A DNA stretch of 7,265 bases from Chthoniobacterales bacterium. GTDB lineage: Bacteria; Verrucomicrobiota; Verrucomicrobiia; Chthoniobacterales; UBA10450. Positions within the stretch are counted from its first letter, which is position 1, and each line of letters opens with the position of its first letter. This document shows, piece by piece, positions 1-5,298 of this stretch. Location of the stretch: positions 1 through 7,265 of the forward strand of contig JAICXG010000145.1 of the NCBI GenBank assembly GCA_025980625.1, written 5' to 3'. The position numbers and the translations under genes were made by a program. The notes under the pieces are model-generated. The model was given only the letters and a program-made list of their open reading frames with translations. It was not told where the DNA came from and did not search any database.

Positions 1-1
1 A

Positions 2-892
2 CAAATGGGGGGCGGCGGCCTGATAACCTTTCAGGCCAGCTCTTTGGCGGAGAATGCGACTCTCATAGCTAATGGCGGAAACAGTGGAGGCGCTGGCGGC
101 AGCATAATGTTCCTGGCCGGCTCTGACGGCAACGCCGCGCGGGTCGAAGTCTTTGGGAATGGCAATCTTGACCTTCGTCAGCACAATGCGCAGCCGCCAA
201 TGACGATCGGGTCTTTGGAGGGCGACGGGATTGTTTTCCTTAACCAGCATAGCCTGACAATCGGAGGCAATAACTTGAGCACGAATTTCTCCGGAGTTGT
301 TCAAGGCAATGGATCGTTGGTTAAGACCGGCACGGAGACTCTTACTCTGGGTAACGCCAATCTTTATCTGGGCGGCACGACTGTCACTCAGGGCACGTTG
401 ACCGTAAGCAATACGACCGGTTCCGGGACGGGCATCGCCCCGGTAAGTGTTAACGCCGGCACGCTGGGCGGGAGTGGGATCATCGCGGGTGCGGTCACCG
501 TTGGGACTGGGAGCGGGACGGGAGCATTTCTGACTCCGGGGATCGGGACGAACAAGCAAGTCACCCTCACGATCCAGAACGGCCTCACCTTTAACTCGGA
601 TGCGACTTACACCTACACCTTTAAAGGCAGCAAAAGCCGGGTGCAAACCGACCTGGTGATTGCTAATGGAGTGACCATTAACGGCGGCACGATTGTGATC
701 AGCTCCAGCAGTCAGAATCGGATCAGGCGCGGCACCGTCCTGACCGTAATCAGCAATACAAGCGCGAACCCAATCAGTGGCACTTTTAGTAACCTGCCTG
801 ATGGCGGGATCGTAACTGTCAACGGGAACAATCTCCAGGCCAACTACGAAGGTGGCGACGGGAACGATCTTACACTTACCGTTGTGCCGTAG
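2..892 (+). CDS. C-terminal part of a PATR (autotransporter-associated beta-strand) repeat protein, 5' partial
   Basis: The frame is open at the left edge, so the first ATG (position 5) is probably internal and the gene begins outside the window. The visible 295 residues are rich in Gly, Asn, Thr and Ser with almost no charged clusters, as in beta-helical surface proteins. Numbering from that Met, residues 96-132 match the PATR pattern: SGVVQGNGSLVKTG, then LTLGNANLYLGGTTVTQGTL. After it come a Gly/Thr-rich stretch (150-182) and a C-terminal region ending in GGDGNDLTLTVVP. In known families such repeats stack in the passenger region of exported proteins. The sequence stops without a recognisable autotransporter barrel, a PEP-CTERM-type anchor (no hydrophobic helix plus basic tail) or a sorting motif, so the export and attachment route is unclear. 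Codon use looks less GC-skewed than in the other genes, and the octamer common elsewhere in the window is missing. Family call is good; function is unknown. Confidence 0.8.
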   Translation, partial: QMGGGGLITFQASSLAENATLIANGGNSGGAGGSIMFLAGSDGNAARVEVFGNGNLDLRQHNAQPPMTIGSLEGDGIVFLNQHSLTIGGNNLSTNFSGVVQGNGSLVKTGTETLTLGNANLYLGGTTVTQGTLTVSNTTGSGTGIAPVSVNAGTLGGSGIIAGAVTVGTGSGTGAFLTPGIGTNKQVTLTIQNGLTFNSDATYTYTFKGSKSRVQTDLVIANGVTINGGTIVISSSSQNRIRRGTVLTVISNTSANPISGTFSNLPDGGIVTVNGNNLQANYEGGDGNDLTLTVVP

Positions 893-904
893 CCCAGCGG
901 CTAC

Positions 905-1067
905 TCGTAGCACAGCCACCCCGGCTGTGGGGGCCACGGGCGGTTGCAGTCCCCGCCTCGACCCACCTGCGGAACTGTGTTACGCCGCCTGTTGTTTGCG
1001 ATGATGGCCGCCTAATTCACCGGGCGGGACGCCCGGTCGCCCCACAGGCAGGATGCCTGTGCTACGA
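905..1067. repeat. Inverted pair of GC-rich hairpin repeats (MITE/REP-like)
   Basis: The element is bounded by perfect 11-bp inverted ends, tcgtagcacag at 905-915 and ctgtgctacga at 1057-1067. Just inside the left end is a hairpin (cacagcc 911-917, ggctgtg 923-929). On the right are two tandem 8-bp-stem, 3-nt-loop hairpins (1043-1050 with 1054-1061; 1019-1026 with 1030-1037). The left (about 905-952) and right (about 1019-1067, reversed) portions are similar to each other beyond the 11 bp, so this looks like two diverged copies of one repeat facing each other. No coding sequence is evident between them. It fills the gap between two convergent genes, and the hairpins could help stop transcription from either side, although neither has a T-tract. 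It overlaps the last codons of ruvB. Confidence 0.75.
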
Positions 1068-2075
1068 AGCAAACAATTCGCTCTGCGGTCCCATTGGCGG
1101 TTTCAAGCCAAGTTTTCGGTAGGCGTTAGGCAAGGCGACCCGCCCTTGGGGCGTGCGCTTAATGTAGCCTTCCATGATCAAATAGGGCTCGTTTACTTCT
1201 TCGAGGGTGCCGGCTTCTTCGCCGACGGCCACGGCCAGCGAATTCAACCCGACCGGGCCGCCGTTGAACTTATGGATAAGAGTTTCAAGGACGCGCTTGT
1301 CCCATTGATCGAACCCATCGCGATCGATCTCCAGCATCGTTAGGGCCTTGTCCGCCAGCTTGGCGGTAATTTTGCCTTCGGCTTTCACCTGCACGTAATC
1401 GCGCACCCAGCGCAGCAGATTGTTCGCGGTGCGCGGTGTGCCGCGAGTGCGCGTCGCGATCTCGGCCGCCCCGGCCGCATCGATCTCCACGCCTAACAAT
1501 CCCGCGCTCCGCAGGATGATCTTCTGCATCTCCTCCGCGGTGTAATAATCGAGCCGCGCGGTCATGCCAAAACGCGAGCGCAGCGGGCCGCTCAGCATGC
1601 CCGAGCGGGTGGTCGCGCCGATGAGAGTGAACTTCGGCAGGCGCAATTGCAGGCTGCGCGCCTGCGGCCCCTGGTCGATGATGATGTCGAGTTTGTAGTC
1701 CTCCATCGCCGGGTAGAGATACTCCTCGATCGTCGGCTGAAGCCGATGGATCTCATCGATGAAAAGGACGTCGCCCTTTTCCAAACTCGTCAGGAGCCCG
1801 GCCAACTCACCGGCTTTCTCGATCACCGGCCCGCTCGTCGATTTAATGCTCACGTTCATCGCGTTGGCGATGATGTGCGCAAGGGTGGTCTTGCCGAGCC
1901 CGGGCGGTCCGCTAAACAAAATGTGTTCGAGAACGTCGCCCCGTTTTTTCGCCGCCTCGACCAACACCTCCAGTCGCTCGCAGACTTTGGTCTGGCCGGT
2001 GAACTCGCTGAACATCGGCGGCCGCAACGAAATTTCGAAGGCCGGATCAGGTGCGGTTGGAACGAGCGCGGGCAT
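1062..2075 (-). CDS. ruvB: Holliday junction branch migration ATPase RuvB
   Basis: RuvB forms the hexameric AAA+ motor that, with RuvA, drives branch migration of Holliday junctions for resolution by RuvC. The 337 residues match the usual length (about 330-350). Motifs appear in order: Walker A GPPGLGKT (56-63), Walker B LFIDEIH (104-110), sensor 1 GATTR (153-157), the arginine-finger segment PLRSRFG (164-170), sensor 2 GTPRTAN (212-218), and the C-terminal winged helix with GGPVGL (272-277) and RTPQGR (307-312). The start at 2075 gives a normal N-terminus, but no Shine-Dalgarno is visible in the ten bases between it and the palindromic repeat at 2086-2172. The TAG stop falls inside the terminal repeat 1057-1067, so the end of the protein may have been set by insertion of that repeat. 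ruvA and ruvC are not adjacent. The gene upstream on the same strand encodes a GHKL protein. Confidence 0.97.
   Translation of the reverse strand: MPALVPTAPDPAFEISLRPPMFSEFTGQTKVCERLEVLVEAAKKRGDVLEHILFSGPPGLGKTTLAHIIANAMNVSIKSTSGPVIEKAGELAGLLTSLEKGDVLFIDEIHRLQPTIEEYLYPAMEDYKLDIIIDQGPQARSLQLRLPKFTLIGATTRSGMLSGPLRSRFGMTARLDYYTAEEMQKIILRSAGLLGVEIDAAGAAEIATRTRGTPRTANNLLRWVRDYVQVKAEGKITAKLADKALTMLEIDRDGFDQWDKRVLETLIHKFNGGPVGLNSLAVAVGEEAGTLEEVNEPYLIMEGYIKRTPQGRVALPNAYRKLGLKPPMGPQSELFAS
1124..1131 (+). repeat. CGTTAGGC octamer, copy 1
   Basis: Exact copy inside ruvB. On the coding (minus) strand it reads CCT AAC GC within Leu-Pro-Asn-Ala near residue 316. It lacks the preceding T of the extended form. 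Confidence 0.8.
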
Positions 2076-2085
2076 CAGAAAACTT

Positions 2086-2172
2086 AGACAGGATTTACAG
2101 GATTATGAGGATTGAAGAGTCTCGCGCGGTCGCCGCGAGGAACCAATCCATCCAATCCTGTTAATCCTGTCT
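2086..2172. repeat. Palindromic intergenic repeat with 19-bp terminal inverted repeats
   Basis: The left end agacaggatttacaggatt (2086-2104) and the reverse complement of the right end (2154-2172, agacaggattaacaggatt) match at 18 of 19 positions. Each arm is built of short units ending in ggatt: left agacaggatt, tacaggatt, atgaggatt; right arm, reversed, agacaggatt, aacaggatt, ggatggatt. The centre holds a further stem, ctcgcg (2121-2126) with cgcgag (2134-2139). The whole 87 bp can fold into one long hairpin on either strand. It occupies nearly all of the space between the GHKL gene and ruvB, both on the minus strand. In RNA it would form between the two coding regions and could separate or weaken their co-expression. 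No transposase is present, so this looks like a non-autonomous or REP-type element. Confidence 0.85.
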
Positions 2173-2176
2173 ATTC

Positions 2177-2593
2177 TTATTCCAAATTCTTGGTCAGCAC
2201 CAACTCCGTCCCGCGGCGGCGCAGGATGTAATCGACCTGATCGAAGGCGTGACGAATGAAATGCAAGCCGAGTCCGCCCGGCTTGATCAGATCGGCCGGC
2301 CGGCTTTGCATCGTCTCGGGCGGCGCTTTCTTCCCGTAATCGCGCAGCCGCACGCAAACGGCGTCGCTCTTGCCTTCGAGACAGAGCGAGATCGGCTGGT
2401 CTTCGCGTAATTGGTAGGCGTGCCGAATGATGTTGGTGCAGGCTTCATCCACGCCCAGCACCATCAGGGCTCGCTGTCGCTCGGAGAACGGGAAATTCTC
2501 CAGGAAACGACGGACGCAGTTGCGCATCAGGGCGAGGTTGCCGCTGTGACTGGAGAACTCGATTTTCTTCTTCGTCTTTTTCATCGGCGGCAC
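2177..2593 (-). CDS. GHKL ATP-binding protein, RsbW/SpoIIAB-like anti-sigma factor kinase
   Basis: This small protein (138 residues) is the size of a free-standing HATPase_c domain of the anti-sigma kinase type. It shows the N box with VDEACTNIIRHAY (48-60; E50 and N54 are the expected Mg/ATP residues), the G1 box RDYGKKA (84-90, DxG) and a G2 box GGLGL (106-110) followed by a helix, HFIRHAFDQVDY. No histidine-kinase dimerisation domain or membrane segment is present. Known relatives bind a sigma factor and phosphorylate an anti-anti-sigma (STAS) partner, but neither a sigma factor nor a STAS gene lies in this window, so the target is unknown. The start is uncertain: GTG at 2593 has an AGG five bases upstream, contributed by the CGTTAGGC copy at 2598-2605; the in-frame ATG at 2584 has no clear ribosome site. 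The stop lies 5 bp from the repeat that separates it from ruvB. Confidence 0.85.
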   Translation of the reverse strand: MPPMKKTKKKIEFSSHSGNLALMRNCVRRFLENFPFSERQRALMVLGVDEACTNIIRHAYQLREDQPISLCLEGKSDAVCVRLRDYGKKAPPETMQSRPADLIKPGGLGLHFIRHAFDQVDYILRRRGTELVLTKNLE

Positions 2594-2597
2594 GCGC

Positions 2598-2605
2598 GCC
2601 TAACG
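2598..2605 (-). repeat. CGTTAGGC octamer, copy 2
   Basis: Exact copy, non-coding, directly upstream of the GHKL gene on its own strand. Its AGG stands five bases before the GTG start and may serve as a weak ribosome binding site. Extended form TCGTTAGGC. Confidence 0.8.
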
Positions 2606-2705
2606 ACCCCTCCGCGCGCGGTCGGACGGAAGCTGGCAAACTTTCCCTCGGGTTTCAACGATTTTCCGCGAGGCCGGAAGAGATTGGGGCGGAAAAACCG
2701 GACGC

Positions 2706-2713
2706 GCCTAACG
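2706..2713 (-). repeat. CGTTAGGC octamer, copy 3
   Basis: Exact extended copy in the divergent intergenic region, 108 bp from copy 2 and in the same orientation. Both have a GCG flank next to the GGC end. Confidence 0.8.
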
Positions 2714-2761
2714 AGATGATCGAGACTGGCAATCGGCTCCGGCGCGTGCACTATTTGCCGC

Positions 2762-3472
2762 ATGTGGAAAAGCTTCCTTGCCCTGCTTTTGTTGGCCGCG
2801 CCCGCCCTCGCCCAGGAACGAGCGACTGCCTATGAAGCGATGCGCAGCGTCGGTCAACAAAACCGCGATTACGTCAATCACGTCATCTCAGTCGCAGGCA
2901 CGAACGGAAACCCGCAGCCCGCGAGCTGGACGATTCTGATCGACGACCCGAAGGCGCGTGGCGGAGTGCGCGAGTTTGAAGTGGGCGAAGGACGGATTCT
3001 CTCGGAAAGAACTCCGCTGCGATCTTCGGTCCAGAGTTCGTTAGGCCAGGCCATCGACACGGCCAAGCTCAACCTCGATTCGAGCGGCGCCTATACCCTC
3101 GCGCAACAGACCGCGAGTCATTCCCACGTCGCTTTTGACAGCGCCGATTACGCCCTGCGCAGCGACGATCGCGGCAACCCGATCTGGAAAGTCGCGCTCG
3201 TTAGGCAAAACGGGGAGCCGGCCGGGACAATCTTCATCGGCGCGAACCACGGCACGGTCACGCGCACGGAAGGGCTTTTTGCCGGCGGCGCGGATGTCGC
3301 GATCGATGAACAGGGCGAACAGGTCGAGCGCGAGAACCCCGACGAGGAAGACGACGGCAACCAGATCTTCGAGCAGCGAATCAAACGCACCTTTTACCGG
3401 GTGCGCGACGACGTGAAGCGGACGTTCTTCAAGGTGCGCCGGTCCTTCATCGATTTTTTCCGCGACCATTAG
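2762..3472 (+). CDS. Secreted protein of unknown function with a repeated basic C-terminal tail
   Basis: I do not recognise the family with confidence. The N-terminus MWKSFLALLLLAAPALA is a clear Sec signal peptide with an ALA cleavage site after residue 17, so the protein should be exported to the periplasm or beyond. The middle holds alternating beta-type segments; residues 140-172 (PIWKVALVRQNG, GTIFIGANHGTVTRTEG) resemble the second half of a PepSY-like unit, a weak visual likeness only. Residues 187-199 are strongly acidic (EQVERENPDEEDD). They are followed by a basic-aromatic tail in which KRTFYRVR (208-215) recurs as KRTFFKVR (219-226), an 11-residue spacing typical of an amphipathic helix. 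No catalytic motif or lipobox is visible. The start lies 168 bp from a divergent gene, with no clear Shine-Dalgarno; the signal peptide supports this ATG. Two CGTTAGGC copies lie inside it. Confidence 0.75.
   Translation: MWKSFLALLLLAAPALAQERATAYEAMRSVGQQNRDYVNHVISVAGTNGNPQPASWTILIDDPKARGGVREFEVGEGRILSERTPLRSSVQSSLGQAIDTAKLNLDSSGAYTLAQQTASHSHVAFDSADYALRSDDRGNPIWKVALVRQNGEPAGTIFIGANHGTVTRTEGLFAGGADVAIDEQGEQVERENPDEEDDGNQIFEQRIKRTFYRVRDDVKRTFFKVRRSFIDFFRDH
3039..3046 (+). repeat. CGTTAGGC octamer, copy 4
   Basis: Exact extended copy within the secreted-protein gene, read as TCG TTA GGC (Ser-Leu-Gly). It uses the rare leucine codon TTA. Confidence 0.8.
3199..3206 (+). repeat. CGTTAGGC octamer, copy 5
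   Basis: Exact extended copy in the same gene as copy 4 but in another frame: CTC GTT AGG CAA (Leu-Val-Arg-Gln), with the rare arginine codon AGG. Confidence 0.8.
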
Positions 3473-3537
3473 TTTAGACAGGGCGACAACGCCGCGTTTC
3501 TGACCCGAACCTTGCAATCTCTGCGCTGCACCCGAAA

Positions 3538-4476
3538 ATGAGGGCCATGAACGGCGAACCGGCGCAAGCCGCCTGGAGCAATGTCAGCTATGGTTGGCAA
3601 CAGCTTTACGGCAGTTTCGAAGAACAAGGCATCAGCATCGAGTGGCACGATTTTAAAACCAGCCGGCCGTTGGATTGGGCGGAAAGTTTTCGGCCGGGCA
3701 GCGTCGAGTTTTGCCTGAACCTCGACGGGCGCGGCGCGGTCGGGCGCGGAAACGCGACGCACGATTACGGGCCGAGCAGCTCGGGGTATTACGCGATCGG
3801 CGACGAACCGCTGCGCGCGACGCGTCAGGCGCACGATCGCCATCGCTTCGTCACGCTCGAGTATTCGAGAGAACATTTGCAAAGGCAGGTTGCCGCTGCG
3901 GAAGACGACCTCACTCCGGCGATGCGGGAAGTGATTTTTCCGAGCAAACCAGAAACCGTCGTCTCGATGCCGCAACCGATGACGGCCGAGCAGCGCGCGA
4001 TTGTCGCGAGCCTGGCCGAACCGCCGGTGCCGAAAGCCGCCCGCATCCTCTGGTACCAAAGCAAGGCGCTCGAATTGATGGCGCATTTTCTTTTTCAGCC
4101 GAAGGACCCGGAGTTTTTTTGCATGCGGCAAAAGCGGGTCGCGCGCGATCGCGTCGTGCGGACGAAGGAGTTGCTCCTGCGCGATCTGGCGAACCCGCCA
4201 ACACTCGAGATGCTCGGGCAGGAGGTCGGTTGCAGCCCGTTTTATCTCAGCCGGATTTTCTCGCGCGAAGTTGGCCTAACGATTCCGCAATTCCTGCGCA
4301 ACGCGCGGATGGAGCGGGCCGCGGAGTTGCTCCGGAGCGGCCGCTACAATGTGACCGAAGCGGCAACCGAGGTCGGTTACTCGAGCCTGAGCCATTTCAG
4401 CAAAGCCTTCTGCGAAACGATCGGCTGTTGCCCGGTCCTTTATCCAGCGGCGAAACACATCGTGCTCGATCGTTAG
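3538..4476 (+). CDS. AraC-family transcriptional regulator
   Basis: The C-terminal hundred residues form the double helix-turn-helix DNA-binding domain of AraC/XylS regulators. The first HTH lies at about 221-242 (PTLEMLGQEVGCSPFYLSRIF). The second lies at about 271-292 (NVTEAATEVGYSSLSHFSKAF), followed by a slightly unusual ending, IGCCPVLYP, where most members have a G-x-SP-x-x-Y/F pattern. The N-terminal 200 residues are a probable ligand-sensing domain (beta-rich to about 110, then helical with YQSKALELMAHFL at 173-185). The helical linker recalls PchR-type members that sense metal-siderophore complexes, but this is only a weak resemblance. ATG at 3538 and ATG at 3547 are both possible starts, and neither has well-placed ribosome site support. 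The stop is provided by a CGTTAGGC copy. The permease ORF begins 6 bp later, making it a candidate target or partner. A terminator follows at 4504-4530. Confidence 0.92.
   Translation: MRAMNGEPAQAAWSNVSYGWQQLYGSFEEQGISIEWHDFKTSRPLDWAESFRPGSVEFCLNLDGRGAVGRGNATHDYGPSSSGYYAIGDEPLRATRQAHDRHRFVTLEYSREHLQRQVAAAEDDLTPAMREVIFPSKPETVVSMPQPMTAEQRAIVASLAEPPVPKAARILWYQSKALELMAHFLFQPKDPEFFCMRQKRVARDRVVRTKELLLRDLANPPTLEMLGQEVGCSPFYLSRIFSREVGLTIPQFLRNARMERAAELLRSGRYNVTEAATEVGYSSLSHFSKAFCETIGCCPVLYPAAKHIVLDR
4274..4281 (-). repeat. CGTTAGGC octamer, copy 6
   Basis: Exact extended copy on the minus strand within araC. The coding strand reads GGC CTA ACG ATT (Gly-Leu-Thr-Ile), with the rare leucine codon CTA, between the two HTH motifs. 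Confidence 0.8.
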
Positions 4477-4478
4477 GC
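4471..4478 (+). repeat. CGTTAGGC octamer, copy 7, carrying the araC stop codon
   Basis: Exact extended copy read as CGT TAG GC: its TAG is the stop codon of the AraC gene. The AGG also lies five bases before the ATG of the permease ORF at 4483, so the site may double as a ribosome binding site. Confidence 0.8.
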
Positions 4479-4482
4479 CAGA

Positions 4483-5298
4483 ATGACGGTGGCGGCGATC
4501 AGCGCCGGAGAGAAACGCTCCGGCTTTTTTCTTTTGCCAACCGCAACCCTGTGGCAGCGCGAGATCGTGCGTTTCTACCGCCAGCGCAACCGCATCATCG
4601 GCGCGCTCCTTTCGCCTCTCGTCTTCTGGTTCGTCATCGGTTCCGGCATCGGGCCGTCGTTTCGCACCGGCTCTTCGCCTAACGGCGTCAGTTACCTCGA
4701 GTATTTTTACCCGGGGACACTCATCCTCATCATGCTCTTCACCGCCATCTTCTCGACCATCTCGATCATTGAAGATCGGCGCGAGGGTTTTCTCCAATCG
4801 GTGCTGGTCGCGCCGATCTCACCCGGGAGCATCGTCTGTGGAAAGATTCTCGGCGGCACCACGCTCGCAATGTTGCAGGGACTGATCTTCCTTCTTCTCG
4901 CGCCATTCGTCGGCATCCACATCACACCGGAGCGCGTCCTCGTTTGTCTCGGCACGCTCTTCGTCGTCGGCTTTGGCCTCACCGGCCTGGGCTTTCTTGT
5001 CGCCTGGCCGATGGAATCAACCCAGGGATTCCACGCCATCATGAACGTCTTTCTCATTCCGCTCTGGCTCATGTCCGGCGCGCTTTTCCCGGCGACCAAT
5101 CCCCATTCATGGATTTACTGGGCGGTCCACATCAACCCGGTGACTTATGGTGTCGCAGCGGTGCGGCGCGCGCTTTACGCCGGCAATCCCGGGGTCGCGC
5201 ATCTCCCGAGCTTCGCCTTTTCGTTAGGCGTGTCCGCCGCGTTTGGGCTCGTGATGTATCTCGTCGCTTATTTGCTCGTGCAGCGGAAACGTTCATGA
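4483..5298 (+). CDS. ABC-2 type transporter permease
   Basis: The protein (271 residues) has the length and six membrane spans of an ABC-2 exporter permease of the DrrB/NodJ type. Likely spans are about 38-55, 78-97, 128-146, 152-175, 184-204 and 244-266. The family hallmark cytoplasmic segment EDRREGFLQSVLVAPIS (97-113), which contacts the ATPase, is intact, and the conserved SGALFP (198-203) and HINPVTYG (216-223) are visible. Such permeases export drugs, lipids or polysaccharides with a separate ATP-binding protein; no ATPase gene lies in this window. The start is doubtful: ATG at 4483 puts a perfect intrinsic terminator inside codons 8-16. Alternatives are TTG at 4534 (keeping the conserved-looking LWQREIVRFYRQRN helix) or GTG at 4567, neither with a good ribosome site. 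The 3' end overlaps purH by ATGA, which suggests translational coupling. Confidence 0.9.
   Translation: MTVAAISAGEKRSGFFLLPTATLWQREIVRFYRQRNRIIGALLSPLVFWFVIGSGIGPSFRTGSSPNGVSYLEYFYPGTLILIMLFTAIFSTISIIEDRREGFLQSVLVAPISPGSIVCGKILGGTTLAMLQGLIFLLLAPFVGIHITPERVLVCLGTLFVVGFGLTGLGFLVAWPMESTQGFHAIMNVFLIPLWLMSGALFPATNPHSWIYWAVHINPVTYGVAAVRRALYAGNPGVAHLPSFAFSLGVSAAFGLVMYLVAYLLVQRKRS
4504..4530 (+). terminator. Intrinsic (Rho-independent) terminator downstream of araC
   Basis: A perfect 7-bp GC-rich stem (gccggag 4504-4510 with ctccggc 4518-4524), a 7-nt loop (agaaacg), then six T (4525-4530) followed by C and four more T. It begins 27 nt after the araC stop, a normal place for a terminator. It also falls inside the first codons of the annotated permease ORF. 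Confidence 0.8.
4677..4684 (-). repeat. CGTTAGGC octamer, copy 8
   Basis: Exact copy on the minus strand within the permease gene. The coding strand reads TCG CCT AAC GGC (Ser-Pro-Asn-Gly) in the loop before the second membrane span. The extended T is replaced by C. Confidence 0.8.
5222..5229 (+). repeat. CGTTAGGC octamer, copy 9
   Basis: Exact extended copy in the permease gene, read as TCG TTA GGC GTG (Ser-Leu-Gly-Val) at the start of the last membrane span. It uses the rare codon TTA. Confidence 0.8.

Noticed and set aside
1010..1017. gcctaatt as a further copy of the octamer
   Set aside because: Two mismatches to GCCTAACG and located in the hairpin repeat; not counted.
2728..2761. Possible promoter for the secreted-protein gene (tggcaa and cactat spaced 16 bp)
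   Set aside because: Poor match to both consensus boxes, and it would leave almost no leader. Too weak to annotate.
3474..3482. ttagacagg after the secreted-protein gene, identical to the left edge of the palindromic repeat (2084-2092)
   Set aside because: Nine bases only, with no second arm nearby. It may be a relic of the same repeat family but cannot be told from chance.
3675..4682. Long plus-strand open frame over araC
   Set aside because: Very rich in Arg, Ala and Gly with no domain pattern; it is the GC-rich shadow of the AraC gene, whose HTH motifs are clear in the other frame.
4944..5294. An upstream in-frame extension of purH by 117 codons
   Set aside because: It overlaps the permease gene in another frame and its translation is arginine-rich shadow sequence. 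PurH similarity and normal length begin exactly at the ATG at 5295.
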